In this document: piece by piece, positions 45,092 to 56,759 of the stretch
How the letters are laid out: the number at the start of each line of letters is the position of its first letter
How positions within the stretch are numbered: the first letter of the stretch is position 1
NCBI RefSeq assembly: GCF_004005475.1
Contig: NZ_RZTZ01000017.1
Coordinates: 25,076-89,075 of the forward strand
DNA length: 64,000 bases
DNA from: Niallia taxi
Lineage (GTDB): Bacteria > Bacillota > Bacilli > Bacillales > Cytobacillaceae
Direction of reading: 5' to 3'
Made by a program: the position numbers and the translations under genes
The notes under the pieces: generated by a model
The model's database searches: none
Seen by the model: only the letters and a program-made list of their open reading frames with translations
Told to the model about the DNA's origin: nothing

Positions 45092-45354
45092 GGAAGCATT
45101 TCCTTGTGAGATGGCCACTAAAGCGCTAACAGAATGGCAAGTAAACTACTAGAGGCTGCTTGATAATGGGAAGTAGATTTACGTTTACCTTACTGGATTT
45201 TAGTTGATACCGGAATTAAAAGCAGGGAAGGGGAATCTGTCTTAAATAACGTAAGCTTCTGACATTAAAGAATTATTGCAAATATCATTAATTTAAATGA
45301 TTATTATAGATACTAGGTGAATTTTGTAACTAAAATATACAAAGGAGTTTTGCT

Positions 45355-45873
45355 ATGGAAAAGTGGGATGTATTTGATAAGCATCGAAATAAAATAGAAA
45401 AACAAATAACGCGTGGAGATGAAATGGCACCAGACGAGTTTCATTTAGTAGTACATGTATGTATATTTAATTCAAAAGGAGAAATGCTCATTCAACAGCG
45501 TCAGCCCTTTAAGGAAGGATGGTCGAACCTTTGGGATATCACATGTGGCGGCAGTGCCATTGCTGGCGATACAAGTCAGCAGGCCGCTTCAAGAGAGCTA
45601 TTCGAGGAGTTGGGAATTCATTATAACTTTGACAAAATCCGTCCACACTTTACTATTAACTTTGAACGTGGCTTCGATGATTATTATTTAATCGAATATG
45701 ACGTTGATTTAAATGAATTGACGTTACAGGCTGAAGAGGTACAAGCAGCTAAATGGGCCTCTAAAGAGGAAATCTTAAAGCTAATCGAACAAAAAAAATT
45801 TATACCTTATTATCAAAGTATCATTGCGTTTCTTTTTGAGGGTCGCCATCATTATGGGTCTATTCGTCTTTAA
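45355..45873 (+). CDS. NUDIX hydrolase (IPP-isomerase-like group)
   Basis: 172 residues. The Nudix box is visible around residues 66-88 as GGSAIAGD...ASRELFEELGI; the first conserved Glu is an Asp here, while the REx2EE core is intact. Upstream, HLVVHVCIFNSKGEMLIQQR and GWSNLWDITCGG match the group near isopentenyl-diphosphate isomerase, often annotated simply as NUDIX hydrolase. Substrate unknown. AAAGGAG lies before the ATG; it stands alone with a terminator at 45906-45946. Confidence 0.88.
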   Translation: MEKWDVFDKHRNKIEKQITRGDEMAPDEFHLVVHVCIFNSKGEMLIQQRQPFKEGWSNLWDITCGGSAIAGDTSQQAASRELFEELGIHYNFDKIRPHFTINFERGFDDYYLIEYDVDLNELTLQAEEVQAAKWASKEEILKLIEQKKFIPYYQSIIAFLFEGRHHYGSIRL

Positions 45874-45905
45874 ATGAAACTTAAAAAGGTGGATGCCAAT
45901 TAAGA

Positions 45906-45946
45906 AGCCATTAACACTGTCAAATCATTGTTAGTGGCTTTTCTTT
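45906..45946 (+). terminator. Terminator after the NUDIX gene
   Basis: AGCCATTAACA pairs with TGTTAGTGGCT (one G-T pair) followed by TTTTCTTTT. Confidence 0.75.
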
Positions 45947-46007
45947 TCACTATAGTGGATTAAGGGAAATCATTACATTTAAGTACTAAGATTATTTGAG
46001 AAATGTT

Positions 46008-46472
46008 TCAATCGCTAATATCTACTTTAGGGTTATTTTCAAGTGAATATCTGTTAAATGGTTTATATTCTACAACAGAGGATAATTTCACTAAGGTAGT
46101 AGGTTCTCCAAAACGTAAACTAGCATCAATAAATTCTTCAAGTAGTTTTACTGATTCCGTTACGACCTTTACTAAATAACTAAATTGGCCTGCTAAACGA
46201 TGGCATTCTACCACTTCAGGTTGTTCCTTACAAAAGTCCTTGAATTTTTGCCCCTGCTTCGTATCGAATAAAATAAATGCTGTTACATTTTTATTGAGTT
46301 TTTCAGGATTAATGATGGCTTTATACCCTTTTATAACCTCTTTTTCTTCCAGTTTTTTCACTCTTTCATTTGTTGCAGGTGTTGAAAGACCAATTTTCTT
46401 CCCTAATTCTGTCATTGATATCCGCGCATTTTCTTGAAGATGAATAAGAATATTTTGATCAATTTCATCCAA
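46008..46472 (-). CDS. Lrp/AsnC-family transcriptional regulator
   Basis: 154 residues. DEIDQNILIHLQENARISMT and IGLSTPATNERVKKLEE form the Lrp helix-turn-helix; the C-terminal part is the RAM ligand-binding domain (VECHRLAGQFSYLVKVV). I start at a TTG (46472) because GGGAGG lies seven bases before it and the family begins at this point; a longer frame to 46514 would add 14 unlikely residues. The adjacent divergent GNAT gene may be its target. Confidence 0.9.
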   Translation of the reverse strand: MDEIDQNILIHLQENARISMTELGKKIGLSTPATNERVKKLEEKEVIKGYKAIINPEKLNKNVTAFILFDTKQGQKFKDFCKEQPEVVECHRLAGQFSYLVKVVTESVKLLEEFIDASLRFGEPTTLVKLSSVVEYKPFNRYSLENNPKVDISD

Positions 46473-46634
46473 AGCAGTTTCCTCCCAATACATAAAAAAA
46501 TAAAGTGAAAGCACATTATAAAAGTTAAAAAGTAAGTATATTTCGAAAATAACATCAAATAATTATGTATTTAGAATAATATACCATATAAAATTATACC
46601 TAATAAATATAAAAAAAGTAGGAGAGGAACATGA

Positions 46635-47081
46635 ATGATTATATTTCAAGCTACAATGGAAGATCTAGACGGAGTTGCTAATTTATTTAATTTGTATCGA
46701 ACATTTTATCAACAAGAATCTGATTTAGAAGGAGCTAAGAATTACATAAAAGAGCGGATTAATAAGGAGGAATCCGTAATATTTGTTGTTAAAGACGAAC
46801 AAAACTATCTTGGATTTACTCAACTTTATCCTACATTCTCATCCATTTCAATGAAACGAGCGTGGATATTAAACGACTTATATGTTGATGAACAAGCAAG
46901 AAAACAAGGCGTGGGTGAACTGCTCATACATAAAGCAAAAGAATATGCCATTGAAACAGGTGCAAAAAGTCTTAGTCTAAGTACAGCACCGGATAATCAT
47001 ACAGCCCAACGATTATATGAGAAAAATGGATACGAGAAAGACATTTCTTTTTATCATTATGAATTAGGTCTAGTAGAATAG
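46635..47081 (+). CDS. GNAT-family N-acetyltransferase
   Basis: 148 residues. The acetyl-CoA binding segment is LNDLYVDEQARKQGVGELLI (Q-x-x-G-x-G/A type), followed by LSTAPDNHTAQRLYEKNGYE. It is divergent from the Lrp-type regulator and AGGAGAGG precedes the start. The substrate is unknown; amino acids or antibiotics are possible in this family. Confidence 0.9.
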   Translation: MIIFQATMEDLDGVANLFNLYRTFYQQESDLEGAKNYIKERINKEESVIFVVKDEQNYLGFTQLYPTFSSISMKRAWILNDLYVDEQARKQGVGELLIHKAKEYAIETGAKSLSLSTAPDNHTAQRLYEKNGYEKDISFYHYELGLVE

Positions 47082-47086
47082 GCTTA

Positions 47087-47123
47087 TAATGGCAGCATTC
47101 CTGTAATAAAAGAAAAAAGGCTT
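47087..47123 (+). repeat. Dispersed GCAGCATTCCTGTAAT element, copy a
   Basis: GGCAGCATTCCTGTAATAAA followed by AGAAAAAAGGCTT. Related copies occur at 48275-48310, 59997-60037 and 61120-61170. It lies directly after the GNAT gene. The recurrences are seen directly; what the element is, I do not know. Confidence 0.5.
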
Positions 47124-47213
47124 ATTTATGTTACAATCATGCAAAGGCGGCAAAGGAATTTAATAAAGTTTAGAGAATAGTAAAGGAAACAAAGTGTAAA
47201 AAGGGTGAATTAT

Positions 47214-47690
47214 TTGGAACATCATATTTCCCTTAATGTTGATTTAGATTCATTAGAAATTAATCGAAGTAAAAATATAACATGCACGATATATTTTATT
47301 ATTGATTATCATCGATACTTTCCTAGTGAAGGGTGGGATGATTTTTTGGTAATCATCTTATCTTGGTGGATTAAATCTATTAGAGGTCTTGATATCTCTA
47401 GACTTGGAACAACCTATAAATTGGATTTTATGGATGGCACACCAGAAATTTTTGTGAAAAAAATAAGTGAAGATCAAGTAGAAATGAATTTTAAATTTGA
47501 AGATAATTTAGAGGACAGTTTTAAAGGAAGATTCCTGTTTAAAGAACTCAAGGATTCTGTACTTTCAGTCTCAAAGAAAGTAATACGCGAACTTGATAGA
47601 AATCAGTGGATAACAGAAGATATTGATGAATTTAAAGCTTTAGTTTTATCATTAGAACGCTATCCATTTAAGAGAGGAACAAACAAATGA
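47214..47690 (+). CDS. Hypothetical protein with WW-rich core
   Basis: 158 residues, TTG start six bases after AGGGTG (a GTG at 47205 is badly spaced). The central YFPSEGWDDFLVIILSWWIKSI pattern resembles a small Bacillus family of unknown function (I recall DUF7878). It is acidic, soluble-looking and has no catalytic motif I recognise. Its stop overlaps the start of a 17-residue ORF by ATGA. Confidence 0.65.
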   Translation: MEHHISLNVDLDSLEINRSKNITCTIYFIIDYHRYFPSEGWDDFLVIILSWWIKSIRGLDISRLGTTYKLDFMDGTPEIFVKKISEDQVEMNFKFEDNLEDSFKGRFLFKELKDSVLSVSKKVIRELDRNQWITEDIDEFKALVLSLERYPFKRGTNK

Positions 47691-47740
47691 GATTTAAATT
47701 ATTTGGTGCAGGGATTTTAACAAGTTGGTCAAAGCGATGA
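47687..47740 (+). CDS. 17-residue coupled mini-ORF
   Basis: MRFKLFGAGILTSWSKR. It begins inside the stop codon of the preceding gene and its own stop overlaps the ATG at 47737, forming a chain of ATGA junctions. It could be a coupling peptide or the remnant start of a longer gene. Confidence 0.35.
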   Translation: MRFKLFGAGILTSWSKR

Positions 47741-47934
47741 GTAGCACAGTCACTATTTTAGTTACAGTCTTCTCAATTATTGTGGTTTCTAATTTTGTAA
47801 AAAAGTTGAAATTTACTAAATATCAATCAAGTAGTGTTAAGCAATATGGAGTACGTGCTGTTGTAGGAATTGTACCTGTTATTGTATTGTCAACCATGGG
47901 TTATTTGCTTTTGAATTTTATTTCAAGTAAATAA
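47737..47934 (+). CDS. Small two-helix membrane protein
   Basis: 65 residues from ATG 47737 (MSSTVTILVTVFSIIVVSNF...), with one N-terminal and one C-terminal hydrophobic helix separated by a basic loop (KKLKFTKYQSSSVKQYG). No independent Shine-Dalgarno is obvious, which fits coupling with the mini-ORF. No family recognised. A TTG at 47725 gives four more residues. Confidence 0.5.
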   Translation: MSSTVTILVTVFSIIVVSNFVKKLKFTKYQSSSVKQYGVRAVVGIVPVIVLSTMGYLLLNFISSK

Positions 47935-47961
47935 AATAAGCGTATATCAGTTTTATCCTGT

Positions 47962-47994
47962 TAAGAGGTTGCAATTTGGGTAACCTCTCTTTTA
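47962..47994 (+). terminator. Terminator after the small membrane gene
   Basis: AAGAGGTT, GCAATTTGGG loop, AACCTCTCTTTT. Confidence 0.7.
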
Positions 47995-48003
47995 GTTAAC
48001 TAA

Positions 48004-48237
48004 TGTTACTATTTTAAGGAAAAGATTACTGCTTCTTACCATTTAAACTTTGTACAAGAGGGACTATCTGAGACTATGTATTATATTAATGAAGATAAAA
48101 AACATACAGATTTTTTTTAAACTAGCCCTTTCCTACAAGAGCAAGTAAATAAAACAAAAATAAACGTGACGAGAATTATGTATAATATGATTCGAGAAGA
48201 AAGAGAAAACAAACCAAGAGGTACATATATGTAACTA
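48004..48237 (+). pseudogene. Remnant of an unidentified gene
   Basis: Read in one frame, this stretch gives about 77 protein-like residues interrupted by a single TAA: ASYHLNFVQEGLSETMYYIN, stop near 48118, then PFLQEQVNKTKINVTRIMYN and ending in REERENKPRGTYM. There is no start codon with a ribosome-binding site. The residue composition looks like real protein, so I read it as a decayed gene end. Family not recognised. Confidence 0.4.
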
Positions 48238-48274
48238 TAGTATCCTTTCTAAATTTTAGATTTTTATTAACTAT

Positions 48275-48310
48275 AGGGCAGCATTCCTGTAAGAAATAAA
48301 AACTAGGTTA
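48275..48310 (+). repeat. Dispersed GCAGCATTCCTGTAA element, copy b
   Basis: GGGCAGCATTCCTGTAAGAA followed by ATAAAAACTAGG. It shares GCAGCATTCCTGTAA exactly with the copy at 47087 and lies just after the gene remnant. Confidence 0.5.
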
Positions 48311-48342
48311 TGGCAAGGACGGGGCTGATTGGTTCAGAAGGA

Positions 48343-48378
48343 AAATAAGTGGATACAGTGTATCGTATCCACTTATTT
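48343..48378. terminator. Perfect 14-bp hairpin, probable terminator
   Basis: AAATAAGTGGATAC and GTATCCACTTATTT around AGTGTATC. It lies between the remnant and the end of the minus-strand permease gene; AT-rich flanks exist on both sides but no clean T run, so the direction is unclear. Confidence 0.55.
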
Positions 48379-48485
48379 CTAAAAAAGTTCTAAGGTAAGG
48401 GTTATTGAAGATGATAGTATTTATGAAGAGATTTAATTAATTATAATGCTTCCGCAAATCCATTTTAGTCCTTATGCTTTTATAT

Positions 48486-49013
48486 CTAGACCTTCTTTTT
48501 TATATCATGCTTTATCAATGTTTGTCGGTTATAAAATTTTTCAAAAAGAATTCCCGTTAAATAGTAAAACACGAGGCCAAAAAAAATGTGAATAAGAGTA
48601 AATTTAGAGCCAAATGAAGTGATTTCATAGACTATAACTGGTAATTTTACTGTTGACCAAGCACCTAGGAAAAACACGATATATCGGACGCTGGCTCCTT
48701 TTTTTAATAATAGTACTGCAATTGGAAAGGCAATATAAAGAGGGCCTGCAGCCACCGTTGCTAATAATAAGGTGAAGAAAACTCCATATATACCTGATTT
48801 TTCACCCATATACCGAATAAGTGATTCTTTCTTTACCCATTGATCTAATAATCCCACTAAAATGAATATTGGAGGAAGTAGGAATAACATATCTAAAATA
48901 CTTTTACCAGTAATCTGAACGGTTTTCAAAGCTATAGAGTGATTAATAAACGCAATTATAAGAAGCCCTAATAATAAAATGGAAAAGAACCGATATTTTT
49001 TTAAGATTGTCAT
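48486..49013 (-). CDS. Permease half B (UPF0718/YraQ-like)
   Basis: 175 residues, four to five hydrophobic helices, with LATVAAGPLYIAFPIAVLLLKKGASVRY, the conserved P-x-x-P-type repeat of the UPF0718/YraQ permease superfamily. It looks like the C-terminal half of a protein whose N-terminal half is the preceding gene; the two overlap by ATGA. Substrate unknown; relatives are linked to arsenic or other resistance in some bacteria. Confidence 0.7.
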   Translation of the reverse strand: MTILKKYRFFSILLLGLLIIAFINHSIALKTVQITGKSILDMLFLLPPIFILVGLLDQWVKKESLIRYMGEKSGIYGVFFTLLLATVAAGPLYIAFPIAVLLLKKGASVRYIVFFLGAWSTVKLPVIVYEITSFGSKFTLIHIFFGLVFYYLTGILFEKFYNRQTLIKHDIKKKV

Positions 49014-49495
49014 GTCATTGCCACCCCAATAATCAATGCGAATAGAAGAGACATTATTATGGCAGAAATATTTCGAGCATAAGCAAATCTTCTTCCAAAA
49101 GTTTTTTGTTCCATAGATAAAGTTACAAGTCCTACTGACATCATTGTTGACATTAATACGGCTACTTGTGGAAGCGCCGCACCATTTTGAAGTAATGTAT
49201 TTCCAAGAGGAAAGACAATAAAGCTTGGTACTAGAGCAATAGAGCCGATGATTGTTGAGAAAATGATACCTAGGAAGCCGGAACTTTCACCAATAATCGA
49301 TGAGATAAAAGTGGGTGTAAATATCGATAATGCTAGCCCAATAAAAAGCATAATGGCTAATAAATCCGGTAAAACATTGCGGAACATTTTCCATGAACTC
49401 AAAAGGGCAACCTTTGTTTTATGTTTGTCTTTTATGAAGGAAATACCTAAATAAATAGTGGCAATAGTATAGAGAATAATTCCACTAACCATCAT
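49010..49495 (-). CDS. Permease half A (UPF0718/YraQ-like)
   Basis: 161 residues with four to five helices. The segment ALVPSFIVFPLGNTLLQNGAALPQVA is the counterpart of the repeat in the following gene. Together they make one split permease, which I take as natural because both halves have clean starts and an ATGA junction. It begins two bases after the PadR gene ends, so the three genes form an operon. Confidence 0.7.
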   Translation of the reverse strand: MMVSGIILYTIATIYLGISFIKDKHKTKVALLSSWKMFRNVLPDLLAIMLFIGLALSIFTPTFISSIIGESSGFLGIIFSTIIGSIALVPSFIVFPLGNTLLQNGAALPQVAVLMSTMMSVGLVTLSMEQKTFGRRFAYARNISAIIMSLLFALIIGVAMT

Positions 49496-49496
49496 T

Positions 49497-49826
49497 TTAA
49501 TCGTTCCATTCTTTATATCTTTCTAGGAAAAACGATAAGTTTTTTATTTTTTCTTCAATATCTATTTGAAATTCCTCTAATTTCTTTTTACCTACATTAG
49601 TGATTTTGTACATCCTTATTGGTTTATCTCGATTAGATACATCAAGATAAGACTCTACAGCACCTTCTTCCTCTAATTTTTTTAGTGTGCGATATAATAT
49701 CGAACTATCAATTGGATTGATGGGAAGTTCTTCCTCACATTTTTGTAGGAGTTTCCCTCCATAGTTATCGCCCTCTGTTAAAAACAGCAATAGAAATGCT
49801 CCTGTATGTCTCCCTGTATGTTTCAT
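49497..49826 (-). CDS. PadR-family transcriptional regulator
   Basis: 109 residues. The winged helix matches PadR: GAFLLLFLTEGDNYGGKLLQ, SSILYRTLKKLEEEGAVESY and the C-terminal helix that dimerises. PadR proteins are repressors that respond to small molecules. AAAGGAGG precedes the start on the minus strand. It likely represses its own operon through the palindrome at 49861-49879. Confidence 0.92.
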   Translation of the reverse strand: MKHTGRHTGAFLLLFLTEGDNYGGKLLQKCEEELPINPIDSSILYRTLKKLEEEGAVESYLDVSNRDKPIRMYKITNVGKKKLEEFQIDIEEKIKNLSFFLERYKEWND

Positions 49827-49860
49827 AAAGTATATACCTCCTTTTTTTATCGAAAACGTA

Positions 49861-49904
49861 ATACTGTTAATAACAGTATGCTGTAGTTAACAGTAATGTG
49901 TCAA
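49861..49904 (-). promoter_or_regulatory. PadR operon promoter with palindromic operator
   Basis: ATACTGTTAATAACAGTAT (49861-49879) is a perfect 9-bp repeat with a one-base centre; a half-site TTAACAGTAA lies at 49887-49896. On the minus strand, TTGACA (49904-49899) and CATACT (49880-49875) form a promoter whose -10 box is covered by the palindrome. This is typical for autorepression by PadR. Confidence 0.75.
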
Positions 49905-49929
49905 TTTTTTCTTTATTGAGAATTAAAAA

Positions 49930-50400
49930 TTTTATTTGAAGTATGAAAAGAAAAGGGGAAGGGTTAGCCTCAATGAATTTACAAAGTGTATAGCCTTGTT
50001 CAAGGATGCGTTTCTTATTTAAGTGAGGTAGGATTATTAATATTGATGGTAAAGATACATTAGTTAAGAAAACCCCATATATAGACACTTGTACACCCGA
50101 AATGACTAATCAAATCAACCTTTTCAGCACTATACTAGGTTCTTCTTTTCGTATTACTATCAAATTTTAATTATTAGAAGATAAATTAAGTTTCAATATA
50201 TTTAAGTTTCCTAGCTTATTTAGGTAAAAAGATTACTTTTCTATAAGAATATACGATTTTGACAAAGTTATAATCAATTTTTATGGAATTTATAAGTGGG
50301 AGAACCTAGAATGTTGATATACCTACAATAAGTGGGATAAGCATTAGAGCCAATTGCATAATTTCTTAGTATGATGTGTAAAGTCTAAAAAAATATTAAA
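49930..50400. other. Intergenic stretch with no supported gene
   Basis: AT-rich DNA between the PadR promoter and the licT promoter. A minus-strand frame (49867-50088) has no ribosome-binding site and an ordinary AT-rich composition, so I do not call it. No stable hairpin is seen. Confidence 0.6.
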
Positions 50401-50469
50401 TTGACAGCAAGAAATTACCTATGCTAGACTTATTTCAAGGATTGTTACCGCTTTATTGCGAGCTATACC
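50401..50469 (+). promoter_or_regulatory. licT promoter and first RAT antiterminator site
   Basis: TTGACA (50401-50406) and TAGACT (50425-50430) make a promoter with 18-base spacing. The RAT element at 50439-50469 starts GGATTGTTACCGC and ends GAGCTATACC, as in LicT/BglG targets. Unlike the second RAT, I see no clear terminator stem overlapping it, only a T-rich tract after it. Confidence 0.7.
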
Positions 50470-50527
50470 GTTGTTTTTTTAAATTTTTTTTAAATAGAAT
50501 CTAATTAAAAATGAATAGGGACTATCG

Positions 50528-51364
50528 ATGAATGTTTATAAAGTAATTAATAATAATATCGTATTGTCTAAAAATAAAGATAATCAGGAAGTTGTCATCA
50601 TGGGAAGTGGTATCGGCTTTAAGAAAAAAGTCGGTGATGATATTGATGAAACTCGAATTGAGAATATCTATCTCAGTTCAAAGGAGTGGAGTGTCAATAA
50701 ACTAACCCAGATGCTTTCCTCTATACCAATGGAGCATATTCAGGTTGCAAATGAAATCATTAGCTTTGCAAAGATTTCACTTGGGAAGAAATTAAGTGAA
50801 AATATCTTTTTGACATTGACCGATCATATTAGTTATGCAATTGAGCGCTATGAGAATGGTATGGAAATCAAAAATGCTCTTCTATGGGAAATTAAGAGAT
50901 TTTACAATCATGAGTTCTTAATTGGTAAAGAAGCATTATCCATTGTCAAAAACAGACTTGGGGTAGATTTACCTGAGGATGAAGCAGGATTTATTGCCTT
51001 ACATATCGTAAATGCAGAACTTGATATGGGACAAGTAAGCCGAGTTTCAGAAATAGCTAAGGTTATTCAAAATATTCTAAGTATAATAAAGTTTCACTTT
51101 AAAATTGAATTGGATGAGTATTCTCTTTATTATGAACGGTTTATAACTCACTTGAAGTTTTTCTTCCAACGTTTGTATAGTGACGTTAAATTAAATGATG
51201 CAGGGACTACGAGTTTTTTATGGATTTTGAAGGAAAAATATAAGAATGAGTACGCCTGTGCATTGAAAATTAAGGAATACATAAAAAAGGAACTTGGCAA
51301 AGACCTAGAAGAAGATGAGTTAATCTACCTAGTAATACACATTAAAAGAATAACGAATGATTAG
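50528..51364 (+). CDS. licT: Beta-glucoside operon antiterminator LicT
   Basis: 278 residues. The N-terminal RNA-binding CAT domain reads MNVYKVINNNIVLSKNKDNQ and VVIMGSGIGFKKKVGD, followed by two PRD modules (IPMEHIQVANEIISFAK, and DEAGFIALHIVNAEL / DEYSLYYERFITHLKFF with their His residues, the sites of PTS phosphorylation). It binds RAT RNA and prevents termination when beta-glucosides are transported. RAT sites lie before it and between it and the PTS gene. Confidence 0.95.
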   Translation: MNVYKVINNNIVLSKNKDNQEVVIMGSGIGFKKKVGDDIDETRIENIYLSSKEWSVNKLTQMLSSIPMEHIQVANEIISFAKISLGKKLSENIFLTLTDHISYAIERYENGMEIKNALLWEIKRFYNHEFLIGKEALSIVKNRLGVDLPEDEAGFIALHIVNAELDMGQVSRVSEIAKVIQNILSIIKFHFKIELDEYSLYYERFITHLKFFFQRLYSDVKLNDAGTTSFLWILKEKYKNEYACALKIKEYIKKELGKDLEEDELIYLVIHIKRITND

Positions 51365-51433
51365 GATTGTTACTGATTCAGGCTATACCTAAATGAACCC
51401 TTTATGATAAGGACTTCATTTAGGTATTTTTTT
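51364..51433 (+). promoter_or_regulatory. Second RAT site overlapping a terminator
   Basis: The RAT (51364-51389) begins GGATTGTTACTGATTC and ends GGCTATACC. Its 3' end is the start of the terminator ATACCTAAATGAA ... TTCATTTAGGTAT plus T run (51385-51433). The two structures exclude each other, the classic antitermination switch, and control the PTS gene at 51473. Confidence 0.92.
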
Positions 51434-51472
51434 ATTCATTTTTTACTTTATTAATCATGGAGGATGATGGGG

Positions 51473-54789
<3,317 letters not shown>

Positions 54790-54881
54790 TATTAAAATGG
54801 AAGATACTCTATAATTATTTAAACCTCTTATTTAATGCTCAAAGCAGTTGTTGACACTATTAGACATATTTATTATCAGAG

Positions 54882-54909
54882 GGATGTACTGAAAAGTACG
54901 TCCTTTTTT
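54882..54909 (+). terminator. Terminator of the bgl operon
   Basis: GGATGTACT, GAAA loop, AGTACGTCC followed by T6. Confidence 0.88.
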
Positions 54910-54984
54910 ATAAAATACGGACGAACGCGTGCTTTAAGTCACTCAAGCTCAATAGAAAGAGTGTTTTTTATTATAAAAGAAATA

Positions 54985-55023
54985 AGAAACGAGCCATAAT
55001 ATAAAAATATATGGCCCGTTTCT
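54985..55023. terminator. Bidirectional terminator before the HAD gene end
   Basis: AGAAACGAGCCATA pairs with TATGGCCCGTTTCT with one mismatch; located just beyond the stop of the minus-strand HAD phosphatase. Confidence 0.75.
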
Positions 55024-55036
55024 AATTTCGCTAGCT

Positions 55037-55876
55037 TTATTTAAAGTATTTACTTAATGTATAAGCAATCCCGTCTTCATCATTTGAGCGAGTAACTTCA
55101 TCAGCTACAGCTTTTAAATCGTCTACTGCGTTAGCCATAGCTACTCCAATTCCAGCATATTCGACCATTGTAGCGTCATTGTGTCCATCTCCGAAAGCAA
55201 TCATTTCTTCCTTTTTGTATCCTCTAGGAATTAATACTGTATCCAACGCTTTTGCTTTATCTATTCCTTTAGCAGTAAATTCAAAGTAAAAGGGAGCTGT
55301 AAATACACAATTTAAAGTGTCCTTAAAAGGTTCCATCATTTCTTTGTAATGCTTCTGAAGGTAATCATCAGATCCGGCTGTTAGGATTTTATTTAGTGGA
55401 TAATCAGCAAAAGCGGCCAAATCATCAACTTCAGATAATTTGAATTTACCACCACGGGATTCGTATTTTATTATATTAATAGAATTTCCATTATAATCTA
55501 TTTCATTATTGAAGACATCCGTTACATACATATAGTTATCTTTATCTATCATAGGAATAACCTCAAATTTTTTCATATGTTCCAGCACTGTTTGACCTTG
55601 CTCAATAGTCATCGTTTCATTAAATAATACTTCATTAGTTTCACAATCTACCACTTTAGAACCATTAAAAGAAACCAAAAGCCCATGATTTTTTTCCATT
55701 TCTAATTCTTTCGCAAAATCCATTAATCCGGATGTTGGTCTACCAGAAGCGAGAACTAAAATAGCTCCAGCTTTTTGTGCTTTTAGTAAAACCTCTTTTG
55801 TTTTTGCAGGAATTACTTTTTCATTATTAGTTAATGTGCCATCTACATCCATAATAATTACTTTAATATCATTCAC
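55037..55876 (-). CDS. Cof-type HAD-superfamily phosphatase
   Basis: 279 residues. HAD motifs: IIMDVDGTLTNNEK (motif I with both Asp), VLASGRPTSG (motif II region), the Lys segment KGIDKAKAL and MIAFGDGHNDATMVEYAG (motif IV). The cap domain is of the Cof type. Such enzymes dephosphorylate sugar phosphates or nucleotides; near a PTS locus a sugar-phosphate substrate is likely but unproven. GGGAGG lies before the start on the minus strand. Confidence 0.92.
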   Translation of the reverse strand: MNDIKVIIMDVDGTLTNNEKVIPAKTKEVLLKAQKAGAILVLASGRPTSGLMDFAKELEMEKNHGLLVSFNGSKVVDCETNEVLFNETMTIEQGQTVLEHMKKFEVIPMIDKDNYMYVTDVFNNEIDYNGNSINIIKYESRGGKFKLSEVDDLAAFADYPLNKILTAGSDDYLQKHYKEMMEPFKDTLNCVFTAPFYFEFTAKGIDKAKALDTVLIPRGYKKEEMIAFGDGHNDATMVEYAGIGVAMANAVDDLKAVADEVTRSNDEDGIAYTLSKYFK

Positions 55877-56044
55877 GATTGAATCCTCCCTTGATTTTCC
55901 CGGTTATAAGTATATTATTTATAATATCTTATATTTATTTTTATTTAATCATTTTCCAATACCAATATTATAGTATTTTTGCTTACTTTAACTATCAAAA
56001 TAGGGTTTAAAATTATCAAAATTGTATATTTCTTGGTGGTAATC

Positions 56045-56480
56045 ATGAATTCAGCATTGGAGATATTTTCGGATTTATCAGAACAAGTAAACTATAATTT
56101 GCCTGATTTCCCTTTATATGTACGAAAAGGAAGACTACTTTACTTTGATAAATATGTTGCACCAATTTATTGGCATTCCGATCTTGAATTTATTGAAGTA
56201 CTTGACGGTTCTATGGATGGTGAATTTGCGTTTGTAGGTAATGTATGTAGGAGTATATGCTGTAATTTATTTAGTAAATACATTGAACAAACTACTAATA
56301 ATTATCTAATAGGTTATCGAATCCAAAAAAAATTGTGAGATGCTAAAAGAAACAAAAAGGTCTATAAGTGAAATAGCAATTGCATGTGCATGTGCATGTG
56401 CATGTGCATGTGGTTTTCAAAGCGGTAGTTATTTTTCCTATACTTTTCGTAGGAAAATGGGATATGGACCACAGTATTAA
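56045..56480 (+). pseudogene. Broken AraC-family regulator with hexanucleotide repeat
   Basis: The start MNSALEIFSDLSEQ and APIYWHSDLEFIEVLDGSM are the cupin-type N-terminus of an AraC regulator. After about residue 70 the sequence jumps to KYIEQTTNNYLIGYRIQK, the end of the first helix-turn-helix, so roughly 130 residues are missing. The frame then shifts at an A-run (around 56328) and continues as CEMLKETKRSISEIAIA ... CGFQSGSYFSYTFRRKMGYGP, the second helix-turn-helix. Within it, about five tandem TGTGCA units (56375-56411) expand the turn as repeated Cys-Ala. Three independent lesions make it non-functional. Confidence 0.85.
56375..56411 (+). repeat. Hexanucleotide TGTGCA tandem repeat
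   Basis: About five consecutive copies of GCATGT/TGTGCA inside the broken AraC gene. Six-base units keep the frame and add Cys-Ala pairs; consistent with replication slippage. Confidence 0.85.
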
Positions 56481-56581
56481 CGAAAGCAAATTACAATAGC
56501 TACCCCCTAATTCTACAAAGTATAGTTCTTGAAAATAATGACAATAGTGGTATATCGCATCTTAATCCTAAGAAAGAAAAG

Positions 56582-56612
56582 GTAGTTGCCAGCAGGCAAC
56601 TATTTTTTTATA
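56582..56612 (+). terminator. Terminator before the MATE gene
   Basis: TAGTTGCC, AGCA, GGCAACTA followed by T7. Confidence 0.88.
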
Positions 56613-56759
56613 GATTTTATTTAAAAGTTCAATTAGATAATAGAGCAGATTATTATATAATATACGATTTCGAAAGAATGATATTTGATTTTGATGGAAG
56701 TAAAAAAAGTAAACGTATACAATTTGTATATCATAAATATAAGAAAGACGGGGTGTGGA

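Noticed and set aside
45118..45131. cre-like CTAAAGCGCTAACA between des and the NUDIX gene
   Set aside because: The first two positions mismatch and no sugar gene is adjacent.
49867..50088. Minus-strand frame of 73 codons
   Set aside because: No ribosome-binding site, overlaps the PadR operator and has AT-driven composition.
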